A stretch of DNA of 64,000 nt from Galerina marginata (lineage: Eukaryota > Basidiomycota > Agaricomycetes > Agaricales > Galerinaceae): NCBI GenBank assembly GCA_023014335.1, contig JAECYW010000028.1, forward strand, positions 1-64,000. The letters run 5' to 3'. The notes under the pieces are model-generated. The model made no database searches, was not told the origin of the DNA, and saw only the letters and a program-made list of their open reading frames with translations. The translations under genes and the position numbers were made by a program. Positions within the stretch are counted from its first letter, which is position 1; every line of letters begins with the position of its first letter. Below are positions 39,047 through 51,015 of the stretch, one piece after another.

Positions 39047-40273
39047 ACAAAATCACATGACACATTTCACACTGTCATAAACTGCCAGCTCATCGCTTCT
39101 TTCTTTCTTCTTTACCAGCATGCCAGTCATTCCGGATAGGATGATAGTGTACCTCTCTTGAGAGGACTACCATGGTATGCTGGTCAAAGTATCCTACTAA
39201 CTGTTGTTCCTCTTTCTCTAGGTTTCTTTTACCTTAGTTCTAGGCTATACCAGTGCCTTGCTGGCGCTTTTTGTGGTCTTTTACATGGTTTGTTGTCTTT
39301 ATTGTGTCTTTTATGTAGTTATAGGCAGAATTTAGCAGAGAAACCTAAGTTTTGAGTACTTTTACAGGTAAATATCTTCTTTTCCTAGTAGAGCATATTA
39401 GTTGATTGTTTATAGGCTAGAATAGGGGTTTTAGCGTGCTTTTCTAGTGTTTTGGTAGACTAGAGAATTCCAAGCAGTCTATAGTAGTTAGTTTAGAACT
39501 TATATTTGCTTTGTAAAAGAACACTAGCCATAGTGGTCAGTAGCGCTGCACAAAAGATCTAACCCTAACTTAGGTTTTGAGACACAAAAGCTAAAAATAG
39601 CCCATAGCAACGCGCATCACACAACCATTCTCACTGTCAAAAAAAATTCCCACTATTACAAAATTTGTAGACTTTTAATTCAGGGTCAGTCACAAAAAAT
39701 GAAGCAGTGGGAGAATTTCCATCGTTCGCGTTAGGAATCATTTGCTTCTGCTATCAAGTGTGGAAAACGAGTTCTTTTACTATGTAAGAACTCGTAATTT
39801 GGGCGCTTTTGGGCACCTTTAGGCGCGGGAATAAATCATGCAGGGCCTTCAAATATTGATGGCTGTTAAATTTGGCTGCTGCTCGTCATTGGGGGCGGTT
39901 TTCGGGGCTGAAAAAGCGCCAGGGGGTGTATTTTGGTACCCACATTCCATCTGGGATGTTGGTCACCCCGTCGGGGAGGCGCGACACGCCTAACTCGAAT
40001 CTGCAAACGGATGCCATGAGTCCCGACGGGGTCCTAGTTCCATTTTCGGACGTGTCCCGCGCCTTTTCGGTTCCTTTTGGATGAGCGATAAAAATAGATT
40101 TGGTTGGTTTTTGTGCTTTATTCCCTTCATTTTTTCCCTCCCTTCACCTCTCAATGCATATTCGTAGTTCCCTTGTAAATACGAACCTAATAATATAATT
40201 TTTATTGCGAAATGTTTACTGGAAGTTGTCAAACAAATGAATAATACTCACCGGTACCGTAGGATGTGTGTTA

Positions 40274-41598
40274 CACGTGACCACGGAAAATGTTTCCGGA
40301 TTATGTAATGCACGTGGCCTCATGGTCGCCTCGCGTTGACTTGTATATAGCTTTACTCGAGAAATATGAAACGCTGCCACTTCTCATGCCGCAACCAAAA
40401 ACATCTCGTCGACAGGTACCCGATTCCACAAAAAATCAAATTATTGGCTTCCTGGAAGCCGACAAAAACTTTGCAAAAGCATCGCGCAAATATGATGTTC
40501 ACGAAGATACCATACGCAAGATGTGGAACAAGTACAAAATCACAGGTTCCGCTGAAAATCGACCACGCTCTGGGCGTCCCCCCAAGCTTACGCCTGCAGA
40601 CAAGCGACATATCACACGAACGGCTCAAAAACAGCGTCGGACACCTTTGGGCGAGATCGGCAATCAACTCGGCCTGAATGTGTCGGAATCCACCATTCGC
40701 GAGGTTCTCAAGCACCAGGGATACCACTGATGCGTTGCGCGAAAGGTTCCATTCCTTAGGCGACACCATCGCCTTGCTCGTATGTCGTGGGCGCGGCTCT
40801 ATAGGCACTTAACGTCAGCTCAATGGCGAAAGGTTATTTGGTCCGATGAGTGCTATATTTGGCAAGACGACAATCGGTCTCGGATTTTCGTTACCCGCCG
40901 CGCAGATGAAGAATACATGGATGAATGTGTCGTCCAGGTCTTTAAGCAGGCCTCTGTACGCGTTATGATCTGGGGTTGCATTATGGAGGGCAGGAAGGGA
41001 CCGTTGGTGGTACTGGAGTATCCGGGAGGAAAAGGCGGCGGCATGAACACGAAAAGGTATCGAGATCAGGTTCTCGATGCCGCGCTGAAGCCATTCTACG
41101 ACGAGATGACCCAGGCGCGTGGTCGGATTCATTTTCAGCAAGACGGCGCCTCGTGTCACACCAGCAAAGCGACGAAGAAGTGGTTCGAAGATAATCAAAT
41201 CCCCTTATTTTACCACCCCGCAAGTTCCCCCGATCTTTCGCCCATTGAACCAGTCTGGAACGAGCTCAAAAAGATTATCCGTAACCTGGACCGTCGCCCA
41301 ACAACTACAGATGGCCTTATCACAGCCATACACTCTGCATAGGAGGAATTAAGCGTCGCCGACGTCGACAAACACGTTCATGCCATGCCTGAACGTGTCG
41401 AGGCAATATTGAAGGCACGGGGTGGACATATGCGCTTCTAATTTTTACCACACAATTTTATATACACTGTCAACAATATCTCCAATTTATACTGAGTTTC
41501 AGCCCGAAATGAACGAACGCGAGCAGAATCTCTTTGCGAGAGCGAGCGGCTAAAAATAGCGCGCGACTCAATCCGGAAACATTTTCCGTGGTCACGTG
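40274..41598 (+). mobile_element. Tc1/mariner DNA transposon
   Basis: The inverted ends start CACGTGACCACGGAAAATG on the left (40274) and are mirrored on the right (41598), about 29 bp each, flanked by TA at 40272-40273 and 41599-41600. The right terminal repeat of the 25.5-kb element shows the empty TA site (GTGTTATAAATAGATT near 60,010 on the minus strand). Total 1,325 bp, normal for the family. Confidence 0.93.
40386..41441 (+). pseudogene. Tc1/mariner transposase, two premature stops
   Basis: The frame from MPQPKTSRRQVPDSTKNQ to the stop at 41439-41441 spans 351 codons in one phase, with in-frame TGA at 40728-40730 and TAG at 41340-41342. N-terminal helix-turn-helix regions (FAKASRKYDVHEDTIRKMW, ENRPRSGRPPKLT) are followed by the DDE catalytic domain: VIWSDECYIWQDD, IHFQQDGASCHTS and SSPDLSPIEPVWNELK. 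The TGA lies where relatives tend to have Arg (CGA) and the TAG where a Trp (TGG) would fit. Both are C:G to T:A changes, as in RIP-like decay or ordinary deamination. The element is inactive as it stands. Confidence 0.9.
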
Positions 41599-41879
41599 TA
41601 TAAATAGATTCATGCGAAATGCTCGCAGTTTTTGGCCTACCTCCAGCTTAGCTTATCTGTCCCCTTACTTGCATACATACAGCTGAAATCTGTGGATAAT
41701 TCTGCATCCACTAATACCATTTTTATGATAAAACATGACCAGAACATGCACATAACTTACAAATATCTTCCAGGGTGTATGTCTTTGTGATATTTGAAGC
41801 CCACCTGAGGCACCGTGTTTACGCCTAGTCACATTTCTTATGTAGTATGGTAAGAATATATTATAAAGAATATTCTACG

Positions 41880-43010
41880 TGTATGTAAACGATTGAAACA
41901 AGAAAGATTCGCGTTGAGACGGCATCTCGAACGCGGACCTTCTGGTAGCCAGCCCCAGCTTTCTACCCACCCTCGTAGCACCAGGCGAGCGCATGCGCCC
42001 ACGCCGCCGATGTATCCGCATCCAGGAGCAGGGCGGACCCGGGCTCAAGCCCCGCGGATGCTTGCAGGCTCGACGACGAGGGAGAGCATAGCAACAGCAG
42101 CTGCCGTTGTTCTGTTCGTTTCGTCCCGAGCCCCCAGCAGCGGCGCTTGCTGCCGCTGTCCGCCCTCGTTGCCTTCATCGTCATTGCCGAAAGCATTCTA
42201 GCAGTAGCAGATAAACTGCTACTGCTACTGTGTAGGGCGTGATCACCGGCCATAACTTTATCCCCCCTTCGTGGCAGTAGTCTTGACTGCTTTTGACCCT
42301 CATCCCGATGGTCGCTGTCGTCGTCGTGACATGCGCGCTAGTGCAATGTTGAAGGCGCATGGATGGCGGATGACGTGGTGGATGATGGGCGGGTGCGAAG
42401 GGTGGGCAACCGGAGACGCCACGAAGGGAGGTGGATGAGGCGGCGGGTTGAAAGGAGAGACGATGGCATTGGGGTTGGTAGGTGCGTGGACTGAGAGGTT
42501 TCTGTGTCACGGTGCCACCCATCCGGTCAACGACGTAGCCCAGCAGAGCAGCAGCAGCAGCCCCAGTGCTGCTCCTTCTGAAACTGGAGCTGTGTCGTTG
42601 AAAAAGCAACGGTCGTGCTCCTTCTGCAGGCGACGGACGCTTCGCATGGGTGAAAGGCGAGGGCGGCCTCGGGATGTGTTCGAGCAGATGTGTTTGAGTA
42701 GGCCGGGATCGATATCCGCATAGGCAGCGGCAGCCAGCTTCGAACCAGCCTATCGCGGCATGAATGAGCTGTGGCCATGCGGAGTAGGAAGGAAAGAAAG
42801 CAAGACGAGTCGAAATACGACTCGTCTCGTGACGTACCAGGCGGGCCTCCCTCTCTAGGGTCACCCCTCGTTGTCCTTCACCCCCAATTCCCACCCGAAT
42901 CCGTTGGAACGTCGGCCCACAACCCTCGACATGTGGGGGGGCTCGCGACGTGCGGCACGACGTTGTACGTGCATCTTAGTATACCTGTTGAGATTGAAAA
43001 ATCAATAATA
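41880..43010. other. GC-rich block inside the left arm of the 25.5-kb element
   Basis: It stands out from AT-rich surroundings. Frames on both strands are long and Pro/Ser/Arg-rich (for example minus 42181-42894), as expected from GC bias without selection, and none shows a domain. A similar block lies in the right arm (about 58,540-59,755). It could be a subterminal region of the element. A stretch at 43,020-43,560 without coding potential follows. Confidence 0.4.
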
Positions 43011-43905
43011 TAAGAAATAAACGACATGAAAATACGTACCAAACATGTTCTTGAAGTATTGAGGGCGGGATAGGCCAAGAGAGGGAGATGGGAGGTCGGT
43101 GTTGGTGGTGGAAAGCAAGATCAACCAGTCTTTGATGGCGGTTGATCTGGCTTACGGCGTTTTCGGTGATCGACCTGATTGGCTGGCTTGAACGGGCCGA
43201 CGAATCCGTCGAGGTTCGTCGTCGTTGAAGAGGTCTCGGACGACAGTAACATGGACACTAGGTTAGGAAAATAATAGTACAATCTATTGATAATATAATT
43301 AATAGCCTGTTTCTGTATCTCCGGTGCCAAATTTGACTTCTGAACGGTCTGAGATGTGCATGTCCCTCTGACCGTGGTGATTTCGGTCAAATAGAGGATT
43401 TAACAAACGGTATTGAGGTGTTTCAGGCATCGTTAACTTCAGGGAAATGCTTTGAAAGGTAAATATACATTGTTTCAAGAAATTCTAGATACTTTACAAG
43501 GCTAAAATACATTATGAAATTTCCAAACCTCTACTTCATATCATCCTAAGAATGAAAGAAGCTAGATGCCGAAAAGTTTCCCAGGCGTTGCCAGGCCCAT
43601 CGCAGGCGCGATCCCGCTGCCGACTTCGGTTTTTCCTGGCTGTCGCTTTTACTTAGCACTTTCACAGTCCACGTTCATGCGCTTTCCGCTATCGAAATCG
43701 GCGCTGTCCTGCCAGTGCGTCTATCTCCTTTGTTGGGGGTACTCCACCTGTTTGTGCACTCGGCTCCATCACCGTTTTCAATGGTCACGCCTGCTGCCCC
43801 TTTGCCGTTGTCACTCTTCAGTCTCACTGTCTCAAGAAGCCACCATTGCCTGCGAACAATTTCTGTTTCCCTTTCCCTATCTTGCAAAGCTTGAGACCCC
43901 GAGAA

Positions 43906-46900
43906 ATGGATGAAGGCAATGTCAATGGATTAAGAAGATCTGCGAGGATTCAAGATGCTTCATATAGTCCACGCACGACTTGGAGTCTACCTCATATTGT
44001 ATCGGTACGTTCTCTTACCGTTTTTTTTTTTTTTTATCAAACAAAATGTTTCTTTAATCAAAAAGGGTGTTGCTCCATCCTCAATTTCAACAAGAATACG
44101 CCATCCTCAACATACATCGTCTGTACGTAAACTTTTTGCGGACCTATCGCTATATAAGGATTGACCTTTCAATCAGGGTGATCCGTCGTCGCATTCACAA
44201 CTGCAAAGTCAAACGACAACATCTTCCCATGTAAAGCGAAAACATACAAAAATATTTCATGACAACTTATATGTTTTGATGTTTTGATAGAATGCACGAT
44301 CAAGAAGACAGAGACATCGCACAGCTTGCCGTCCTTCAGGAGATGATATGCATGTTGATGAGCACAGAGGAGGTGATGAAACATCAGAGAGCGATGAAGA
44401 GGACAGTATCGAAAGAATGAGTATGTTGTCCTCTCTTTTACAGCCTAAACGGACTATCTACTCACTTTTGACAGCGTCCTTCCCTTTATTTTGTAACGCT
44501 CGCCAGATGCCTAATGATAATTTACCTATGCATGATATAGGACGAATGGACATAGAGTGTCCATTCTGCCATGCGTTTCATTGGGAGGACGAACGTGTGT
44601 TGAGCTCATCAAATCAAAGACCCGAATTCGGCATGTGTTGCGATCATGGAAAGGTGAAGCTTCCTGCTTTGCAGGTCCCTCCACTGGCTCTGTTCAACCT
44701 GTTCACGGAATCTACTGCTCCTGCCGTTGAGTTTCGGAGTAACATTGTGCAATATAATGCTGCACTTGCTTTCACTTCGATGGGTGTTCATGTTGATTGT
44801 TCTATCCTCGGACGTGGACCACCTGTCTTTCGTATCCAAGGCGAATTGACACACCTTGCAGGTTCACTGCTTCCGGAACGTCATGTGAAGGCATGTTACG
44901 CACAACTCTACATCTATGATCCTGAAGAAGCTTATTGTTGTCGCATCTCCCGAAACGACAACCTTTCTCTCAGTACGATGAACACTCTGCAACACATTCT
45001 GAAGGCGTTCAACGATTACAGCTCACTTTATCAACATGCCTATGAAATTTTGAACCGTTACGATGGTCCTGATGACTATACGGTCAAACTCTGTGTACTC
45101 CCAGGAAATGATCCCCGACGATACAATGTGCCCACTGCAGACGAGGTCGGTGTAATTGTGCCTGGTGAAAATTCCTACGCTGGCGATTACCGTGACATTG
45201 TCCTTCATCTTCGACCGCAATATTACCATGGTAAACGTGACAACAAAGACCATCTCAAACTTGAACGGATTAATGAAGGACATGCAGCCTATGCCCCTAT
45301 GCATTATGTTCTTCTCTTTCCATACGGAGAAGCTGGATGGTATCAAGGTATGACTGTTTCCGGAAATCCGAAACATATCACCCTCCTTCAATACACTGCA
45401 TACCGTATTCACGATCGCCGTCATGAATTTTCAACGATCCTGCGGGGCTGTCGACTCTTTCAAACATACTTGGTCGACATGTTTGCCTGTATCGACCAAA
45501 GTCGTCTACATTTCATTCAAACACAACAACCAAAATTGCGGATCACCATTCTCAATGGATTGGAAGATGCACTTTCCGAAAATGACGATCATGTCGATTT
45601 ATCGCAATTGGGTCAACGAGTTACAAGTTCTTACGTAGTAAAAGAACTTGTTTTCCGGCCTGCATAGCAGGCAGAAATGGTTTCTAACGCAATGGTTGGA
45701 AATTCTCCCACTGCTATAGTGACCCTGCATGGTTTCTGTATCTCAGCCATTACTGGGCCAATTTTGATGATTTTGGTATCAAAAAATTCGTAAAAATCAG
45801 GGCCTTCCTGGTCATGTGACCAGGCTGTTTTAGGCTTGTTAGATCCGCCCCATTTTTCTGCTTTTTTTGAGTATAAGATCATCTCAATCGGTTCAGATTT
45901 GAGCGGACTACATATTATTTACTTATTTAACATGTATTTATGTAATAACATTTCTCCAGGTACTGCCTCACCCCCAAAGTAAGAACTTGTTTTTGCCATG
46001 CGCAGCAATGGCCTCTGACCAAGTCATTCTTCCAGCATCTTATCGAGGAGGTCCTCGCGACTTGCATCAGCGCTATTTGGACGGCATGGCCATTGCGCGT
46101 CACTTCAAGAAAATCGATATCTTTTTGACCATGACTGCAAATCCTGCTTGGCCTGAAATCACTCGCAAATTGTTACCCGGACAAACTGTGGGAGATCGTC
46201 CTGACTTGGTTACTCGTGTCTTTCATCTCAAAAAGAAGGCACTTCTCAATGCAATTTTGCACCAAGGCCTCTTTGGACCATGTGTCGCTCATATATATGC
46301 CATTGAGTTTCAAAAACGTGGCTTACCACACATGCATTTACTTATTTTCTTGAATCACAATTACAAACTTGTCAGTCCAGATGTTATAGATTCTATCATC
46401 TGTGCCCAATGGCCTGATCCCAATACACATCCACGCCTTTTCGAATGCGTCAAAAAATTCATGGTACATGGACCCTGCGGACCTCTTAATCCAAAATCAT
46501 CTTGCATGAAGGACGGAAAATGTATCCATGGCTTTCCAAAATTGTTTCAAGACCACACCACTCTTGACCAAAGTGGTTATCCTCAGTATCATCGCCCCAA
46601 CGATGGCCGTGCATATCGCGTCGGAAAATACGACCTCGATAATCGATGGATCGTGCCATACAATCCGTTTTGCTTACTCTGGATGCACTGTCATATGAAT
46701 GTCGAATGTGCAATCTTTTTCGCATCCATGAAATACATCAACAAGTATCTTGACAAAGGCGGCGATTGCGGTACATTGTCTCTTCATGATAGTCGCGACG
46801 AAGTAAAGCAGTACATCGACGGACGCTACTTTTCGGCATCGGAAGCTGTATGGCGCATCCTTGAATTTAAATTACATGGTCAGGAACTGAACATTGTTCG

Positions 46901-49106
46901 CCTGCCCCTTCATCTTCCGCATGAGCAGCGCATCATTTTCAATCCAGCGTCAAATGCACATGAAATTGTTGAATATGCAGAAAATACCGATACTGCTCTG
47001 ACTGCCTTCTTCAAGATGAATCAAAATCAAGGCGAAGGCGGAGCCGTTGCACGGTCGCTCATCTATCAGGATTTTCCTTCAAAATTTGCTCTTAAAATTG
47101 ACAAGCAAAACGGACAATCGAAATTTTGGTCTCTTCGCCAAAGAAAAGTGTCAGCTCTTGGACGCATGGTTTATGTTGGACCCACCGCAGGAGAACGATT
47201 CTATCTTTGCACTCTTCTAATGGTCGTCAAAGGTCCAAAGTCATTCAATGATCTTCGAACAGTGGATGGAACATTATGTGAAACCTTTCGAGATGCCTGC
47301 CAAAGACTCGGCCTACTAGAAGACGATGGTGAATGGCTGATTTGTCTGGAAGATGCTGCAGAAATAAAGACTGGAGCTCAACTTCGCCACCTTTTCGTGA
47401 CTATCTTGCTCTTTTGTTCGCCTGCAGAACCAATTCGACTTTGGATGTGTTTCCGGCACCAGATTTGCGACGACCTTCAACACAGGCTCCGAGAACTTGG
47501 AAGGACTTCTGTCAGTGAAGAAGATGTATATGACTTTGGCTTACATCTTCTGGATGAAATCCTTCACGACTTCGGTCATACGTTATCTGATATTCCATCC
47601 ATGCCTCTGCCTATTCACAACTGGTCTCGCAGTCTGCGGAATCGTTTAATCGCACAGCAATTGAATTTTGATCCAGAATCGGAAAGTATTTTGGCCGACA
47701 ACCAAGTCAATTCCCTCACAACCGATCAGCGGTTTGCGTTTGACAGAATTTGGCAGTCTATTGTGGGAAAGGAGGGAAGGACATTCTTCATCGATGGATT
47801 TGGTGGTACTGGAAAGACTTACCTCTATCAAACACTTTCTCATGCAGTGCATGGTCAAAATATTATCATTCTCTGCGTCGCATCAACCGGACTTGCATGC
47901 CTGCTACTTCCCGGTGGACAAACAGCGCATTCAATGTTCAAAATTCCAATTGATGGACTCGATTCTGACTCTATCTGCAACGTTCCGAAGGAGAGTCTTC
48001 GAGCAGATCTTTTGCGCATGGCTGAGGCTGTAATTTATGATGAATGCTTGATGACACACAAACACTGCTTCGAAGCACTGGACCGTACCTTGCAAGACCT
48101 TCGCGATTCATCAATGCCATTCGGTGGCCTGACCATGCTTTTTGGTGGCGACTTCCAGCAAATACTGCCTGTTGTTACAAAAGGTTCACGAGCCGATATC
48201 GTTGATGCATGCCTGGCCAAATCCTATCTATGGAATCAGATGGAAATTTTGAAATTACATCAAAACATGCGCCTTCAAAGCTCGCCATCTGAAAAGGAGT
48301 TTGCAAAATGGCTACTCGACATCGGTCACGGCCGGAATAGGGATTGCGATGACAATGTCGAACTTCCAGATTCGATGATCACCTACAGCGAAGAAGACTT
48401 AATCAATGACATTTACGGTGATATATCTAATGAACACACACCTCCTCCTCCTGATTACTTCCTGGACCATGCCATCTTGGCACCAACAAATGCTGACGTC
48501 GAAGAAACCAACCAGAAAATCCTTGACAAGATGCCAGACGCCGAAATTGTCAGTCATAGTGCGGATAGTGTTGAAACCGACAATCCCTTCCATGACTCCT
48601 ATGGGCACGATGACATTCCTGAAGATTTTCTTTGATCACTCAACCCTTCTTCTCTGCCATTATCAGAACTGAAGATGAAAGTAGGGTGTCCGCTCATGCT
48701 GCTGCGAAATTTGGATCCTGGCAAAGGCTTATGCAATGGCACACGCTTGATACTCCTTCGAGCATATTCCCACATTCTCGAAGTTGTCATCATTGGTGGA
48801 GATCATCACGGTGAAAAGGCATTTATTCCAAGGATCACTTTGAAACCAACATCTCATGATTATCCTTTTGTTCTCAAACGTCGCCAATTTCCCGTGCGCC
48901 TGTCTTTTGCAATGACGATCAACAAAGCTCAAGGCCAATCTCTGAAATATGTTGGCATCCATCTCATATCTTCTGTCTTCTGTCACGGTCAACTCTACGT
49001 CGCCTTATCTCGCGCTACAACATCCAAACACATTCGCGTCCTCCTTCCAAAAAAATCAAAGAATAAAACGGTCAATATTGTCTATCCAGAAGTTCTGCTT
49101 GATTAG
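43906..49106 (+). pseudogene. Helitron RepHel (HUH Rep plus Pif1-type helicase), disrupted
   Basis: The start MDEGNVNGLRRSARIQD at 43906 is joined by introns to MHVDEHRGGDETSESDEED. The Rep N-terminal zinc-like region CPFCHAFHWEDERV and PEFGMCCDHGKVKLP is followed by the HUH segment IEFQKRGLPHMHLLIFL and the tyrosine region (FFASMKYINKYLDKGGD). The helicase part shows Walker [79 protein letters not shown] and [19 protein letters not shown] to [14 protein letters not shown]. Two lesions are visible: a subfamily 1 insertion at 45622-46023 splits GQRV from ILPASYRGG, and an in-frame TGA at 48633-48635 stands where Arg (CGA) is expected. It cannot encode a complete enzyme. Confidence 0.9.
45622..46023 (-). 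mobile_element. HINE-like element, subfamily 1, inside RepHel
   Basis: 402 bp, in the opposite orientation to the copy at 35496. It starts TACAAGTTCTTACGTAG and ends with the hairpin and CTCTGACCAAG. T flanks both sides (45621 and 46024). Joining the flanks with one T restores the reading frame of RepHel (GQRV-ILPAS), a direct view of the insertion site. It contains CCTGGTCATGTGACCAGG, a one-base variant of the palindrome in other copies. Confidence 0.85.
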
Positions 49107-49196
49107 ATTAGATAGCACAATTCAATGACATCATATGTTTCAAACCACGTTCAAAATTCACTTTCTTTCTCTTTCTCTTCTTTGTTCAATTTCACC

Positions 49197-50211
49197 ATGT
49201 CCTCCCCAGGCCATATATTTATTTCTGGTGTTGTTGTCCTTGCCAATTCACGTCCTGTCGACGCTCAAAGAGGAAGCAGGAATGTCGCCTTTGATGTCAA
49301 TTTCCCCGTCAAAGATGGGAAAAAAAGAACCCTCGCACTTTTTCATTACTTCATTCCTGAAAATCGTGTCTCTGAGTTCCAGAAAGTATGGGACAATGCA
49401 TTCAACGAAGCTTTTATTGTTGCCAGAGTTTGTCCCTCTACAATTTCATTTTTTTACTAAAACTCACCTCATTCCAGATTGCTGTAATGCCAGAGTCCGG
49501 CATACCATCTGGATTAATTGCGGAAGACGACGCCTCGGATTATGCATTTATTGGAGATATATCTGAGGTATGCAGCAAAAATTTAACTTCATTCATCAGT
49601 AGCTTATTGCATTTGTTGAAGCTCTTACTCACCAACGGCGCTAACATTCACCGCCATCCATACATAATTGCGACTGGAAATACAGCCGCGTATGATAGCA
49701 CTAATCATACTTTCACATTGAATCCCACTCAGTATATTGCCTTGACCCGTTCCACCCTAGGCTTTCCTATGACATGCTTCATTGACCCCGAATCTCATAA
49801 ATGGAAAAACAAAAAACCGGTACCTACCACTGGATCTACCGTATCCATTGGAGGATATTTGGATAAAGTCAAACGAGACGTCGACAAGAATGCGACCTTC
49901 GAAGTTGAACTTGAAAGCATTGCTTATTTGGGTCGACAGGCAACTGCATATGGCGGGATTTCAAGCCGTAAGTATGCCTCGCATTGATTTATCACATTTC
50001 TAACTTACGTATCTTCTCAGAATCTTCTTCATCCATGCCAATCTCCCACAACAGGTTCAATTATGATGATGCCGCCTCCACCTCACTTTTGTCCTCCCTC
50101 TCAAACAAAAGGAAAGACATCGACAGTCGTGACTCAACTGTCGACGATGAGGATGAAGATGACCATAAGGCAAAACGAGCTCACACCGATCCTGAAAATG
50201 AAAAGAATTGA
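49197..50211 (+). CDS. Helitron-encoded OB-fold / RPA-like protein
   Basis: Exons 49197..49427, 49478..49967 and 50021..50211 give about 303 residues; a 54-nt in-frame segment at 49568-49621 (GTATGC...AAG) may be a further intron. The N-terminus MSSPGHIFISGVVVLANSRPV, VAFDVNFPVKDGKKRTLALFHYF and later STVSIGGYLDKVKRD ... FEVELESIAYLGRQ resemble an OB-fold strand pattern. The tail DSTVDDEDEDDHKAKRAH is acidic then basic. RPA-like proteins are carried by many Helitrons and are thought to coat single-stranded intermediates. The RPA link here is from fold impression and location, not from a diagnostic motif. Confidence 0.6.
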
Positions 50212-50312
50212 TGAATACTAGATACAGATTTGAATGTACATACTTTACTCACAATTACCGTCTCATAAACGATTGATGTGTATCAGATTGAAAGCGGTGA
50301 ATGGTCGATACT

Positions 50313-50360
50313 GGTCAGTCAGTGAGGTCCGTTTTCGAAAACGGACCTCACTGACTGACC
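50313..50360. repeat. 48-bp perfect palindrome
   Basis: Two 24-bp arms with no spacer, centred between 50336 and 50337. The left arm begins GGTCAGTCAGTGAGGTCC; the centre is GTTTTCGAAAAC. It lies between the RPA-like gene and the next small gene, 100 bp past the former's stop. It could form a cruciform or an RNA hairpin acting as a convergent or termination signal. Confidence 0.95.
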
Positions 50361-50434
50361 AACAAGTCACATGACATTTATTCTCAGCGTTTTGTGCATC
50401 GCAAAACGACAGACAAAATCCAACTACACTTTCT

Positions 50435-51013
50435 ATGTCCCATATTTTACATGACCAGAACATTGCTACTCTTCAAAATCTTCTTCACGATCGTTTACCT
50501 TTAGTAAGTGATGAAAATCATCAAACACCAATTGTGACAACTTGAATCCGCAGAATGGGACAATTTACTTCAAATGCGCTCTCTTTGGCACGGAAGCTAC
50601 AGCTATTCACTGTATAGATGTTCCTCTTCTTGCAACTGTAAATGCGATACCACCTGAACGCCCAACTTCGGATGATTTGGACATTTTCCTTTGGTTGCCA
50701 ATCCTCAAAGGCTGCAGTGCTTCCATCGTGGATTTAGATAGAAACAGACGACATTTCTCTTTAGGATCTCTAACCTACACATTCATCTACTATGACCAAG
50801 TACGTGAAGCTTTACTCTACCTGCAAGACAGCTCTCTGAATTGAAAGATAGGACATTCATGATCATTTACAGAAGAACAACTTCGTCACTCACATCTTAA
50901 ACCTTCCTAATGACTGGAAAGGTGACCTGTTGGTAACCAAAGCAATGGACGACTCTCTTGAGAATGTGACCCCAACAGACATAACGGAAATTTCCAAAAT
51001 ATTGGCAACGTAA
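50435..51013 (+). CDS. Small Helitron-borne gene of unknown function
   Basis: Exons 50435..50503, 50554..50799 and 50873..51013, all GT-AG, give 151 residues: MSHILHDQNIATLQNLLHDR, then NGTIYFKCALFGTEATAI ... PILKGCSASIVDLDRNRR ... TYTFIYYDQKNNFVTHIL. No known domain is recognised. Correct splicing in three exons argues for a real gene. Its stop lies 2 bp before the insertion of subfamily 2 copy 2 (51016), so the 3' untranslated part has been displaced. Confidence 0.6.
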
Positions 51014-51015
51014 AT

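Larger units (their letters stand above)
35446..39796 (+). mobile_element. HINE-like element, subfamily 2, copy 1 (contains a nested subfamily 1 element)
   Basis: It starts CTTGTGAAGCAGCC followed by the hairpin GCCATTGCTGCGCATGGC, and ends with AACGAGTTCTT ... AAGAACTCGTA. Single As flank it (35445, 39797); the right end of the 25.5-kb element shows the empty site with one A. After removing the nested element at 35496-36753 its length is about 3,092 bp, matching copy 2 at 51016-54108 (3,093 bp) in inverted orientation. The interior is AT-rich with no credible transposase. Short frames such as MRGLPWYAGQSILL are identical in both copies only because the copies are identical. Confidence 0.8.
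35235..41740 (+). repeat. Left terminal inverted repeat of the 25.5-kb element (in three pieces)
   Basis: The pieces are 35235-35445, 39797-40271 and about 41600-41740. They are separated by a 4.35-kb element (35446-39796) and a Tc1/mariner copy (40274-41598). Put end to end they match the reverse complement of about 59,870-60,768, including GTAGGCCTGCTG, TGATGTCGGGCACTGC, GGGAATAAATC and CGTCGGGGAGGCGCGAC. No protein frame is convincing in it. Confidence 0.75.

Noticed and set aside
35446..39796. Starship-type giant element
   Set aside because: No DUF3435 tyrosine recombinase captain gene is seen in the 25.5-kb region, and its long inverted terminal repeats do not fit Starships.
42181..42894. 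237-residue minus-strand frame in the GC-rich block
   Set aside because: Pro/Ser/Arg-rich with overlapping frames in other phases, as expected from base composition. No domain.
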